A DNA stretch of 64,000 bases from an uncultured Prevotella sp. (GTDB lineage: Bacteria; Bacteroidota; Bacteroidia; Bacteroidales; Bacteroidaceae), in contig NZ_CAMJOS010000003.1 of NCBI RefSeq assembly GCF_946407605.1, forward strand, positions 124,001 to 188,000. Reading direction: 5' to 3'. Positions 53,842 through 62,876 of the stretch are shown piece after piece; positions within the stretch are counted from its first letter, which is position 1, and every line of letters starts with the position of its first letter. The notes under the pieces are model-generated. The model saw nothing but the letters and a program-made list of their open reading frames with translations, did no database searches and had not been told where the DNA came from. Position numbers and translations under genes: made by a program.

Positions 53842-54945
53842 ATGAAAACAGCACTTATTACTGGTATTACTGGCCAAGATGGAAGCTATCTGGCCGAGTT
53901 TTTGTTGGAAAAAGGTTATGATGTTCATGGAACGATTCGTAGAAGTTCTGTGGACTTCAGAGAGCGTATTGCTCACTTGGAAGGCACACCGCATTTTCAT
54001 CTGCACTATGCGGATTTAGGTGACTCCATGAGTGTATTAGGCGTGATTGGAAAGGTACGTCCTGATGAGATATATAACCTGGCTGCACAGAGCCATGTGC
54101 AGGTTTCGTTCGACAGCCCTGAGTTTACGGCTGATGTGGACGCTGTGGGTGTATTGCGCATCTTGGAGGCAGTTCGCCAGTTGGGTATGACTGAGACCTG
54201 TCGTATCTATCAGGCTTCTACCTCAGAGCTGTATGGTAAGGTAGAGGAGGTACCACAGAACGAAAATACACCATTCCATCCTTACTCTCCGTATGCTGTG
54301 GCTAAGCAGTATGGCTTCTGGATTGTGAAGGAGTATCGTGAGGCTTATAACATGTATTGTTGCTCGGGTATTCTGTTCAACCACGAGTCAGAGCGCAGAG
54401 GTGAGACTTTTGTAACTCGCAAGATTACGCTGGCAGCTGCTCGTATTTCTCAGGGCTTGCAGGATTGCCTGTACTTAGGTAATATGGATTCGCTTCGCGA
54501 CTGGGGATATGCCAAGGATTATGTGGAATGTATGTGGTTAATCCTCCAGAATGATACTCCTGAGGATTTCGTGATTGCAACTGGAGTGCAACACTCTGTA
54601 CGAGAATTCACAGAACTGGCTTTCAAACATGCAGGTATTGAACTGAAGTTTGAAGGCGAAGGTATCAACGAAAAGGGTATCGTTGTTAAAGGCCCAGAGG
54701 CTTTGGTAGGCAAGACTGTAGTTGCCGTAAGTGAGGACTTCTATCGTCCTACGGATGTTGTTAACTTGTGGGGTGACCCAACGAAGGCTAAGGCTAAGTT
54801 GAAGTGGAATCCGAACAAGACCAGCTTCGAAGAGCTTGTTCGCATTATGGTAGAATCTGATATCGCCAAGGTTGCTGCTGAAGGTGCTGCCGCTAAGGTT
54901 AGAACTAATCTGGCTGAGTATCTTGAAAAGGGTATTGTTAAGTAA
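53842..54945 (+). CDS. gmd: GDP-mannose 4,6-dehydratase
   Basis: 367 residues. [30 protein letters not shown], and [20 protein letters not shown] with YAVAKQY (YxxxK) match Gmd. It makes GDP-4-keto-6-deoxy-D-mannose, first step to GDP-L-fucose. fcl follows. Confidence 0.97.
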   Translation: MKTALITGITGQDGSYLAEFLLEKGYDVHGTIRRSSVDFRERIAHLEGTPHFHLHYADLGDSMSVLGVIGKVRPDEIYNLAAQSHVQVSFDSPEFTADVDAVGVLRILEAVRQLGMTETCRIYQASTSELYGKVEEVPQNENTPFHPYSPYAVAKQYGFWIVKEYREAYNMYCCSGILFNHESERRGETFVTRKITLAAARISQGLQDCLYLGNMDSLRDWGYAKDYVECMWLILQNDTPEDFVIATGVQHSVREFTELAFKHAGIELKFEGEGINEKGIVVKGPEALVGKTVVAVSEDFYRPTDVVNLWGDPTKAKAKLKWNPNKTSFEELVRIMVESDIAKVAAEGAAAKVRTNLAEYLEKGIVK

Positions 54946-54954
54946 TCAAGAATT

Positions 54955-55030
54955 GACCTGCGGTCGAGCCTGCTCACGCTCGGCAATGCTTAAGCAAGCT
55001 TAGTGTTGCGCTCGCTCAATCGCAGCCTTT
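54955..55030 (-). repeat. Palindromic intergenic element, copy E (inverted)
   Basis: On the minus strand it reads AAGGCTGCGATTGAGCGAGC...GCATTGCCGAGCGTGAGCAGG. It lies between gmd and fcl, in the opposite orientation to other copies, with core AGCTTGCTTAAGC. Confidence 0.7.
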
Positions 55031-55043
55031 GAGAATTATACGA

Positions 55044-56249
55044 ATGTTAAATAAGAATTCAAAAATCTATGTAGCAGGCCACAACGGACTCGTTGGGTCT
55101 GCTATATGGAATAACCTGAAAAGTAGAGGTTATAATAACCTTATTGGTCGTTCTCATAAAGAACTGGACTTGACAGACCAAGTGGCTGTGAAGAAGTTCT
55201 TTGATGAGGAGCAACCTGATGCAGTGGTATTGGCTGCTGCCTTTGTGGGCGGTATTATGGCCAACATGCTGTATCGTGCCGACTTCATTATGATGAACAT
55301 GAAGATACAGTGCAACGTAATCTCTGAGGCCTATGCACATGGCGTGAAAAAACTGCTTTTCTTGGGTAGTACGTGTATCTACCCGAAGAACGCGCCACAG
55401 CCCATGAAGGAAGATTGCTTGCTGACATCACCCTTGGAATATACCAATGAGGAATATGCCATAGCCAAGATTGCTGGCTTAAAGATGTGTGAAAGCTATA
55501 ATCTGCAGTATGGTACGAACTATATTGCAGTGATGCCTACCAATCTTTATGGCCCGAATGATAACTTCCATCTGGAGAACAGCCATGTGATGCCTGCAAT
55601 GATGCGCAAAGTATATTTGGCAAAACTCATTCACGATGGAGCTTGGGATAAGATCCGTCGTGACTTAACCATCCGTCCAGTTGGAGCAAACATCAAGGAA
55701 AACGGAGAGCAAGTGCGCTATGTAATAGATGGTGATAGCGATGAAGCACTCATTCGCAAGATTCTTGCTTGGTATGGAATCGAGGATAATAAGGTTACTC
55801 TTTGGGGTACAGGAAAGCCACTACGTGAATTCTTGTGGAGTGAGGATATGGCTGATGCTTCAGTGCATGTTCTGCTGAATGTGGACTTTAAAGACATCAT
55901 AGGAATAGAGAAATATTCAAGTGTACACTATGGAGTAGCTGCTGATGGGATAGTTGACCGCAATCATTCAACAGGCCGTGGTGGATATATCCCTTCATTA
56001 GGCGAAATCCGCAATTGCCACATCAACGTAGGTACTGGTAAGGAGTTAACCATCCGCGAACTGTCAGAATTGGTAGTGAAGGCTGTTGGTTTTGAAGGAA
56101 CAGTAGAGTTTGATGCATCTAAACCTGATGGTACCATGCGTAAACTCATTGATGTAAGCAAGCTTCATTCTCTTGGTTGGACTCACAAGGTTGAGATTGA
56201 GGATGGCGTCCAGAAATTGTTTGATTGGTATCGCCAGTCTTTAGCCTAA
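55044..56249 (+). CDS. fcl: GDP-L-fucose synthase
   Basis: 401 residues from ATG 55044 (MLNKNSKIYVAGHNGLVGSA); an upstream TTG is inside the repeat. Motifs: GHNGLVGSAIW, LGSTCIYPKNAPQP and YAIAKIAG. It epimerises and reduces GDP-4-keto-6-deoxymannose to GDP-L-fucose. It is longer than the E. coli enzyme (~321) by an insertion around residues ~205-245, as is common in Bacteroidetes. Confidence 0.95.
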   Translation: MLNKNSKIYVAGHNGLVGSAIWNNLKSRGYNNLIGRSHKELDLTDQVAVKKFFDEEQPDAVVLAAAFVGGIMANMLYRADFIMMNMKIQCNVISEAYAHGVKKLLFLGSTCIYPKNAPQPMKEDCLLTSPLEYTNEEYAIAKIAGLKMCESYNLQYGTNYIAVMPTNLYGPNDNFHLENSHVMPAMMRKVYLAKLIHDGAWDKIRRDLTIRPVGANIKENGEQVRYVIDGDSDEALIRKILAWYGIEDNKVTLWGTGKPLREFLWSEDMADASVHVLLNVDFKDIIGIEKYSSVHYGVAADGIVDRNHSTGRGGYIPSLGEIRNCHINVGTGKELTIRELSELVVKAVGFEGTVEFDASKPDGTMRKLIDVSKLHSLGWTHKVEIEDGVQKLFDWYRQSLA

Positions 56250-56277
56250 AGACTAAAGAAAGAAAACTTTTACTCCA

Positions 56278-57387
56278 TTGAATAATAATCAACAAGCATT
56301 CCTGGAATTGGTAAGAGCTGGGCTTTGGGAAAAAGAAGCTCGGCTATTACCGTTTGGAGATGTGGACTATGATGAGATCATGCGTTTGTCAGAAACGCAA
56401 AGCGTAGATGGGCTTGTAACAGCAGGTATTGAACATATACAAGCTATAAAGGCTCCGCAGGATGTTGTTCTGCAATTTATAGGGCAGTCGCTACAAATAG
56501 AGCAGCAAAACAAGGCTATGAATAAGTTTGTAGCCAAGCTGATTGAGAAATTGCGTAAAGAGGATGTATATACGCTTTTGGTCAAGGGGCAAGGAATAGC
56601 TCAATGCTACGAGCGACCTTTATGGAGAGCATCTGGTGATGTGGATTTGCTACTGAATGACACCAATTATGAGAAAGCAAAGAAGGTTCTGATTCCTTTG
56701 GCTGATGGTGTAGAACAAGAATACAAATCATTCAAACATATAGGAATGACTTTGAATGGAGAGTATGTGGTAGAGCTACATGGAACCATGCATAGTCGAC
56801 TGTCTAAACGTATTGATAGAGGCGTTGATGAAGCACAGAACGATGTATTCTTCGGAGGCAGTGTTAGGAGTTGGCAGAATGGCAATACACAGGTGTTCTT
56901 ACCAAGGGCTGACGAAGATGTGATATTTGTGTTTACTCATATACTTCATCATTTCTATATCGAGGGGATTGGACTTAGGCAGATTTGTGATTGGTGCAGA
57001 CTACTCTATCGTTATCGCTCAGAGTTGGATTTACGGTTACTGGAAACACGGATTCGGAAGATGGGGCTGATAAGTGAGTGGAAAGCGTTCTATAATCTGG
57101 CAAACAGATATCTTGGTATGCCAGATTACGGTGAAGGGTTAATGGTTCATGATTCACGGTATGATAAGAAAGCTGATCGAATTATGGAGTTTGTGCTTGA
57201 AACTGGGAACTTTGGGCATAATAGAGAAAGGACGGCTTCTAAATCGTATATGGGTGGTAAGTTGGCTTCGACATTTCGAAAACTGAAAGATTTTGGCCAT
57301 CATATGAGGATATTCCCTATTGATAGTGTGAAGTTCTTCTGCTATTTCGCGATAGATGGGATAGGAGGGGCAATGAGAGGGGAGTGA
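56278..57387 (+). CDS. Nucleotidyltransferase-family protein (NTP_transf_5)
   Basis: 369 residues; the likely start is TTG 56278 (MNNNQQAFLELVRAGLWEKE). SGDVDLLLNDTNYEKAK near residue 120 gives the DxD of this fold, found at the ends of Bacteroidetes capsule loci; the substrate is unknown. Residues ~285-294 (GEGLMVHDSR) are encoded by a stretch similar to the non-coding ATGGTTCA/ATTACGGTT repeats at 59905-59937. Confidence 0.78.
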   Translation: MNNNQQAFLELVRAGLWEKEARLLPFGDVDYDEIMRLSETQSVDGLVTAGIEHIQAIKAPQDVVLQFIGQSLQIEQQNKAMNKFVAKLIEKLRKEDVYTLLVKGQGIAQCYERPLWRASGDVDLLLNDTNYEKAKKVLIPLADGVEQEYKSFKHIGMTLNGEYVVELHGTMHSRLSKRIDRGVDEAQNDVFFGGSVRSWQNGNTQVFLPRADEDVIFVFTHILHHFYIEGIGLRQICDWCRLLYRYRSELDLRLLETRIRKMGLISEWKAFYNLANRYLGMPDYGEGLMVHDSRYDKKADRIMEFVLETGNFGHNRERTASKSYMGGKLASTFRKLKDFGHHMRIFPIDSVKFFCYFAIDGIGGAMRGE

Positions 57388-57407
57388 GGGTGATGGAAGA
57401 TGTGAGA

Positions 57408-57500
57408 ATGAAGAAATTATTCTTTATGTACTTCTCAATAACTATTGGCGCTTGCAGTAAAGACGACCCCGCAACAGAGGTAATGCTGAGAGCAAGTTAG
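57408..57500 (+). pseudogene. Very short lipoprotein-like frame
   Basis: 30 codons: MKKLFFMYFSITIGACSKDD with a lipobox (TIGAC), stopping after VMLRAS. It looks like the leader of a lipoprotein whose body is lost; the rest of 57500-57652 shows no gene. Confidence 0.35.
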
Positions 57501-57652
57501 CTGAGTAGAATGATTCTAATGAAAATGATTCAACACCTGGAGGTGGTTTTTCTATAATCATCAATACCGATAATAAGAGAGAGATACTTTTATTCACTGT
57601 TGAATGGTCGGATAGCTTTTAATTGTTTGGAATCTATTAAAATCGAAGAGAG

Positions 57653-58453
57653 ATGAATGATAATCCAAATCCTGAGGTTTCAAATAAGCAGAAATCAAAC
57701 TATGGAGTTTTGATTTCATTTGTTTGTGTTGTTATCGTATGCTGTGGATTATATGGCTTTGCCATGTATATCCATAATAATCATATTGTGGAGGGACAAA
57801 ATCGTATTATTAAAACATATACTCAACAGTTAGAAAAGATTGAAAATTCAAGACCAACAAGCTTTTTTAATGACAATCAAAGAGAAATAAGTTCTTTTCA
57901 TCAGGATGTGAAGGCGTTGTTGGAACTTGAATTTAATAGAATCCAAAATGAATTTGAGGCGATAGAAATATGGGCAGGTATTCTCACTATTATTTTCTTA
58001 ATATTCAGCTTTTATTCCTTGTTCAAAACAGAACAGTTGGAAAAACAAGCCAAGGATGAACTATTGAGAATAAAGAAGATTAATGAGGATGGTCTGTTGA
58101 AATTGGCTAAGTTCGAGACAGATAGTGAGGCTCAATTAACCTCTTTAAAAACAGAAGCAGAAAGGATAAAAAAAGATGCTGATGACAAAATAACTGCCAA
58201 ATTGGAAATTGAAAAATCAAACGCAGTTACTGACCTGAGTGATAGGGCAAGAGAATTGCTGGCTGCCTATAAGGGACAGTTGGAAGAACTGATGAAGGCA
58301 AGCCAAATCTCAATAGAGAAAGGTTATAACGAATACATCCAGAAACTCCAGAGTGCGATAGATAAAGATACTGATTTGGATGATTATGGAGAAGAAGAGC
58401 TCGATGAAGAAGAACTGAGTAAGGAACAAGAAAACGAAGTGGAGGAGGGCTAA
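57653..58453 (+). CDS. Membrane protein with coiled coil, unknown
   Basis: 266 residues, two membrane segments (~18-42 and ~105-122), then a long charged coiled coil (~125-235) and an acidic tail (DDYGEEELDEEELSKEQ). No domain recognised. First of two closely spaced genes (2-bp gap), AT-rich, possibly a separate accessory unit. Confidence 0.55.
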   Translation: MNDNPNPEVSNKQKSNYGVLISFVCVVIVCCGLYGFAMYIHNNHIVEGQNRIIKTYTQQLEKIENSRPTSFFNDNQREISSFHQDVKALLELEFNRIQNEFEAIEIWAGILTIIFLIFSFYSLFKTEQLEKQAKDELLRIKKINEDGLLKLAKFETDSEAQLTSLKTEAERIKKDADDKITAKLEIEKSNAVTDLSDRARELLAAYKGQLEELMKASQISIEKGYNEYIQKLQSAIDKDTDLDDYGEEELDEEELSKEQENEVEEG

Positions 58454-58455
58454 CT

Positions 58456-58968
58456 ATGGGTAATGTCGTAAGGATTTTTAGATATGCCAGGCAGCATGCG
58501 GATAAAGCAGAAATACAGCTGGGTGAGTTGGTAACTCTTAAGAAGAAGTTAACTGACAGGTCTGTTAGAACAGATAGTATATACACCGACGCTTTGGCAA
58601 ACGGTGATACATATGTACCTATTAGTTTTATGAGAGGCTATAAGGAATATAATCGCTGTAGAACACGAGTTGAGGACATGGAGAACCTCATTGTTATGAA
58701 TTTGTCTTTGTCTCTCTCTTTTTGTGCTGAACTTGTTTGTTCGATGATACATGATCCCGAGAGTGAAGCCCTTGGATATAAGCTAAGGATTAGAATTCTT
58801 GTAGATAAAATAATCAAGATTGCCACAAGTGAAGCTTTGGATAGGGCTTCTTTAGCTTCTCTTTCTCCCGCTATTGCTAAAATAGAGAGCGAGATAGCAC
58901 TTAATGAGTTTAGTGTGCTGAGATTGATGAAGAACCATCTTATGGATTTTAGGGCTAAAATATCATAG
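58456..58968 (+). CDS. Helical protein, unknown
   Basis: 170 residues, all-helical by pattern (ADKAEIQLGELVTLKKKL and others). It starts 2 bp after the coiled-coil membrane protein, so they may act together. No family recognised. Confidence 0.5.
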   Translation: MGNVVRIFRYARQHADKAEIQLGELVTLKKKLTDRSVRTDSIYTDALANGDTYVPISFMRGYKEYNRCRTRVEDMENLIVMNLSLSLSFCAELVCSMIHDPESEALGYKLRIRILVDKIIKIATSEALDRASLASLSPAIAKIESEIALNEFSVLRLMKNHLMDFRAKIS

Positions 58969-59078
58969 AAATATGATAACTGAGAGTCGTTCCTACTGAC
59001 TAATAAGACTTGTATATAATAATCAGATGTGAGTATTTTTAATAAAGGTAGATTGGATACAAATAATTGTAATGTATT

Positions 59079-59504
59079 ATGGATGATGTAAAAATCATAG
59101 AAGTTAGTAAAGACTCTGGTATGGGAAGGGGGCAGGGAACTGTTCCTACATCAATTCCATATGACCCGTATGCAAATGTACAAAGATTGTTGTCTGAAGA
59201 TGACATGAGTTCACCAGCAGTTCAGAAACTGTTACTCAATGAGAATGATAGAATGAGTAGGGAAATCGAGAAAATTCGTACTATAGAGGAAAAATATCAT
59301 TCTCGAGACAAAGAAGCTGCAATTTTAGAAGAAAAACTTAAACAATCAACAGGAGCTGACGTCCTGTATACTTTATGTGAGGCAGGTGGTTCTGCTCTTG
59401 TTGGAGTGTCCTCTACTTTCTGGAATAATAATGGTTGGATTCTACTCATTATGGGATGCGTGTTTATTTTAGGTGGAATTCTCTTTAAATTTGTACAAAG
59501 ATGA
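59079..59504 (+). CDS. Tail-anchored-like small protein, unknown
   Basis: 141 residues: charged N-terminal part with a short coiled coil (~65-95), then hydrophobic C-terminal segments (GWILLIMGCVFILGGILF) ending KFVQR. Its stop overlaps the next start by 4 bp. Confidence 0.5.
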   Translation: MDDVKIIEVSKDSGMGRGQGTVPTSIPYDPYANVQRLLSEDDMSSPAVQKLLLNENDRMSREIEKIRTIEEKYHSRDKEAAILEEKLKQSTGADVLYTLCEAGGSALVGVSSTFWNNNGWILLIMGCVFILGGILFKFVQR

Positions 59505-59854
59505 AGATTAAGTTTATTTCGTTTGGAGATGCTGGAAACATAAATGATGAGCGTATTGGTTTCAGGGTTGTAGAGTCTTGTGATTTGAGCTTCTTTGCTG
59601 TTTATCATACAAAGAAAACAGAGAAAGGTTTTTACAATAGACCCGAGAATGTGTTTTGGTTTTATCCAAAGAATGTGCAAGCTGGAGATGAAATAGTCCT
59701 ATATACTAAAGACGGAACTGATAGTATTGAAGAAAGAGGGGATCATAAGGTTCATTTTATATACTGGAGATTGAAAGAAGCAATTCTTAAAAAAGGAGAT
59801 TGTATTGTTCTCTCTGAGATAAATAATTGGACAGTTAATCCATGCGGAGAATGA
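59501..59854 (+). CDS. Small beta-rich protein, unknown
   Basis: 117 residues with FRVVESCDLSFFAVYHT and GDEIVLYTKDGTDSIE, probably a small beta-barrel. Coupled to the tail-anchored-like gene by an ATGA overlap. Function unknown. Confidence 0.5.
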   Translation: MKIKFISFGDAGNINDERIGFRVVESCDLSFFAVYHTKKTEKGFYNRPENVFWFYPKNVQAGDEIVLYTKDGTDSIEERGDHKVHFIYWRLKEAILKKGDCIVLSEINNWTVNPCGE

Positions 59855-59998
59855 GATGCCTGGGAACTGAATGGCAGGGGGACAGGAAATGAAGTGCAAC
59901 TGATGGTTCATGAATTACGGTTAATGGTTCACGGTTAAATCGAAAATGCGAAGATAAGTGCACAAAAATGAGGTAAAAGTGCAGAAATCGACGTTTAT

Positions 59999-60040
59999 AT
60001 TTGGCCAAATCGAATAAAAGTTGTATCTTTGTGGCCAAAT
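59999..60040. promoter_or_regulatory. Promoter with flanking operator-like palindromes
   Basis: ATTTGGCCAAAT (59999-60010, a perfect palindrome) lies upstream and TGGCCAAAT (60032-60040) downstream of the -7 box TATCTTTG (60024-60031) of the AAA_14 ATPase gene, as expected for a repressor site. Confidence 0.5.
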
Positions 60041-60051
60041 AACAACACATT

Positions 60052-61491
60052 ATGATAGGGCGTAAATTAGAGCAAGAGCTTCTGCAAGAGGCAGTTGAGA
60101 AGAATAGAGCACAGTTTATTGCGGTGTACGGACGTCGCAGAGTGGGGAAAACGTTTCTGGTGAATGAGTTTTTCCAGAACAAATATGCCTTCAAGCATAC
60201 GGCTGTGTCGCCTGTGAACGAGCAGCTGAAGCCCAAGCGCAACCTGCTGAAGATTCAGCTGAAGGAGTTTCACTACTCGTTGCGTTCGTACGGACTGCCG
60301 GCTGGTGAGCCCGTTCCAGCGGACTGGTTTGAGGCTTTCCACATGCTGCAGCAACTGCTGGACACGAAGAGCAAGGAGGGTGAGGCGAGAGTGGTGTTCC
60401 TGGACGAGCTGCCATGGCTTGACACTCCGAGGGCGAACTTTATGCCGGCCTTCGAGCACTTCTGCAACGACTGGGTGCTGGCAAGGAAGGACGTGAAACT
60501 GGTGGTGTGCGGAAGTGCCACATCGTGGATTCTCGACAAGCTTGTGGACGGAAAAGGGGGCATGTACGGTCGTGTTACACTGTCGATACCTGTTGAGCCG
60601 TTCACGCTGAAGGAGTGCAGGGAGTTCTTCCGTGAGGGTGGTTATGCGATGGATGAGTACGACATCGTGCAGGCGTATATGGCCTTTGGCGGCATTCCTT
60701 ACTATCTGGACCAATTCAGGCGGGGGATGAGCGTGCCGCAGAATTTCGATGCTCTGCTATACGGCAGGCAGGCTCCACTGCGGGATGAGTTCGACAGACT
60801 GTTCTCGTCGCAGTTCACGCATCCGGGTGAGTTGCAGAAGATAGTGACGCTATTGGCCAGTAAACGGTCGGGCTATACGCGTGACGAGATTGCGCAGAAG
60901 TGTGGGTTCACCACGGGCGGAGGCTTGACAAGGATGCTGTCGGCACTGGAGAAGAGCACGTTTGTGACGCCTTACGTGCCATTTGGAGAGAGCAAGGCCA
61001 GGTATAGGCTGACTGACCCGTTCTGCATGTTCTATCTGAAGCACGTGAAGGACAATCGCGATGCCACCACCTACTGGCAGTCATCATTCAACTCGCCTGC
61101 GATGCTGGCTTGGTCGGGCTTTGCGTTTGAGGATGTGTGTCGAGCGCATATCAGGCAGATCAAGAATGCCCTGGGCATTGGTGACGTGACCACGAGAGAA
61201 TCGTCGTGGGTGGTGCCAGGTACTGAGACAGAGAGGGGCATGCAGATAGATTTGGTGATAGATCGCGACGACAGGAAGATTTGCCTGTGCGAGATGAAAT
61301 TTACGCAGGGAAAGTTCTCGGTGGGGCGCGACTATGCAGAAAAGGTGCAGGAGCGCATCCGTCGCACGATGGAATATACCGGGAACACGAAGCCAGTAAT
61401 CTCGGTGCTGGTGACCACCTATGGCGTTGAGCGCAACGAATATTCGGGCCGCTTCCAGAAGGTGGTAACGCTGGAGGAGCTGTTTGGGTAA
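60052..61491 (+). CDS. AAA_14/DUF234 ATPase
   Basis: 479 residues. Walker A YGRRRVGKTF at ~26-35, Walker B VVFLDELPWLD, sensor segment LVVCGSATSWI, then a winged-helix part and DUF234-type C-terminal domain with RDDRKICLCEMKFTQGKFSV resembling a restriction-endonuclease-like fold. These ATPases are common and poorly characterised in Bacteroidetes. Higher GC than the neighbours, with its own promoter. Confidence 0.9.
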   Translation: MIGRKLEQELLQEAVEKNRAQFIAVYGRRRVGKTFLVNEFFQNKYAFKHTAVSPVNEQLKPKRNLLKIQLKEFHYSLRSYGLPAGEPVPADWFEAFHMLQQLLDTKSKEGEARVVFLDELPWLDTPRANFMPAFEHFCNDWVLARKDVKLVVCGSATSWILDKLVDGKGGMYGRVTLSIPVEPFTLKECREFFREGGYAMDEYDIVQAYMAFGGIPYYLDQFRRGMSVPQNFDALLYGRQAPLRDEFDRLFSSQFTHPGELQKIVTLLASKRSGYTRDEIAQKCGFTTGGGLTRMLSALEKSTFVTPYVPFGESKARYRLTDPFCMFYLKHVKDNRDATTYWQSSFNSPAMLAWSGFAFEDVCRAHIRQIKNALGIGDVTTRESSWVVPGTETERGMQIDLVIDRDDRKICLCEMKFTQGKFSVGRDYAEKVQERIRRTMEYTGNTKPVISVLVTTYGVERNEYSGRFQKVVTLEELFG

Positions 61492-61539
61492 TATACGGTT
61501 AATTGCGCTTAAGGGTTCAAAGTAAATGGGTGAAGTCAG

Positions 61540-62619
61540 ATGAAAGCGAAAGATAAATTGTTCAGATTCTATAAGCAAGGAGAGAGACCTGAGAATCCTG
61601 ACGATATGGCATACATCTTATGGTCAGAAGATTCGGTATTCAATTTCTCTAACTATAGTTATGCTTATAGACGGGCTGCAGAAGCACTTTATGAGCAATT
61701 TGTGAGCCATAATGGTGATTATGCCATGAAAGATCCCATGGGCATTACACTAACGTTTATGTATCGCCATTATCTTGAATTGACAACCAAGTTCCTATAT
61801 CTGAAGTTTAAACCTTATGTTATAGGGCGTCGTTTGAGTGATGATGAAATTGCTAAATTTATTGAACATACTGGCCATAATCTGAATACGATTTGGATAG
61901 AATTAAAACCAGTGTTACAGGAGTTGTCTGAAAAGTTGAAAAGTACTTTTGATATTGATGCTTTTGGCCATTACGTTAGTCAGTTTCAACGTTATGATGA
62001 TTCTTCAATGAAGATGCGTTATCCTGTTGACAAAGATGGTAAGGCTATTGAAACGAAATCACAACGACTTGACATAAAGATTCTCCATGACTACATGGAG
62101 GATTGTATGAATGAGGTGGACAATCTGATTGGCCAATGGGATGATCAAATATATTGGGATGATGACGAAGAACTTGGTAACCTTTTCATGGAGCAATATG
62201 ATGATGCAAAAGCTGATGTCGAACAGTTCCTTGCTTATGAAGCTAAATATGCTGAAAGCTATAAGAAACAACATGAAGGTAATGGATTGAGATTCCTAAG
62301 TCTAAAGGATATTGCTTTTGATCAACTGCCTGAAGAAATGGATGTTGTAAAGTTTCTAAGGTCATTATCGGATAATCACCTGCTAGTCATACACAACCTC
62401 TATTATATAGGAAGAAATTCCTTGCGAAAGATAAATGTTTGGAAGAAAGCTTCAGATAGAATGCTGCAATTCAAGAGATGTGCAGGGTATGAATGCCGCA
62501 ATGAGGTAAACAAGTTCAATAAACCGATGGACCGCAGTGAGCTTATTGAAACTATAATGAGCAAAATACCTGAGAATGTTTATAATGAAGTAAAAGGGTG
62601 TATTGAATTATGTGCTTGA
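61540..62619 (+). CDS. HEPN-like helical protein, unknown
   Basis: 359 residues, mostly helical. MYRHYLELTTKFLYLKF followed by GHNLNTIW resembles the RHxLELxLK...GHxLxxLW pattern seen in HEPN-like proteins of conflict loci. No catalytic motif confirmed. Overlaps the next frame by 17 bp. Confidence 0.5.
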   Translation: MKAKDKLFRFYKQGERPENPDDMAYILWSEDSVFNFSNYSYAYRRAAEALYEQFVSHNGDYAMKDPMGITLTFMYRHYLELTTKFLYLKFKPYVIGRRLSDDEIAKFIEHTGHNLNTIWIELKPVLQELSEKLKSTFDIDAFGHYVSQFQRYDDSSMKMRYPVDKDGKAIETKSQRLDIKILHDYMEDCMNEVDNLIGQWDDQIYWDDDEELGNLFMEQYDDAKADVEQFLAYEAKYAESYKKQHEGNGLRFLSLKDIAFDQLPEEMDVVKFLRSLSDNHLLVIHNLYYIGRNSLRKINVWKKASDRMLQFKRCAGYECRNEVNKFNKPMDRSELIETIMSKIPENVYNEVKGCIELCA

Positions 62620-62872
62620 TGACCGCATTTATCAGATGCTTATGACACAGGATGAACGTTGGATGGTTAAGTACAATGAGGTGGTGGAATTCATAAAAGC
62701 CAACCATCGTAATCCGTCACGCCATAGAATAGAGGAGCATGATATGCTTAATTGGCTGAAGGCTAACAGGAAAAAGCTGAATGCTGGGGGGCTGAAGAAA
62801 GATAGACTTAGTTCGTTTAAGGTTTTGTTGGCGTTGAGTGAACAATATAAAAGGAAGAATCAATACGCTTGA
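62603..62872 (+). CDS. Helicase-associated-domain protein
   Basis: 89 residues. WMVKYNEVVEFIKANHRNPS and MLNWLKANRKKLNAGGLK match a single helicase-associated (HA) domain, a DNA-binding three-helix module usually attached to helicases. Here it stands alone, between a HEPN-like gene and a SIR2-like gene. Start could also be the ATG at ~62636. Confidence 0.65.
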   Translation: MNYVLDDRIYQMLMTQDERWMVKYNEVVEFIKANHRNPSRHRIEEHDMLNWLKANRKKLNAGGLKKDRLSSFKVLLALSEQYKRKNQYA

Positions 62873-62876
62873 AATT

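Noticed and set aside
60067..60714. Long antisense frame within the AAA_14 gene
   Set aside because: The plus-strand gene has clear Walker motifs; the opposite frame is a by-product of its codon use.
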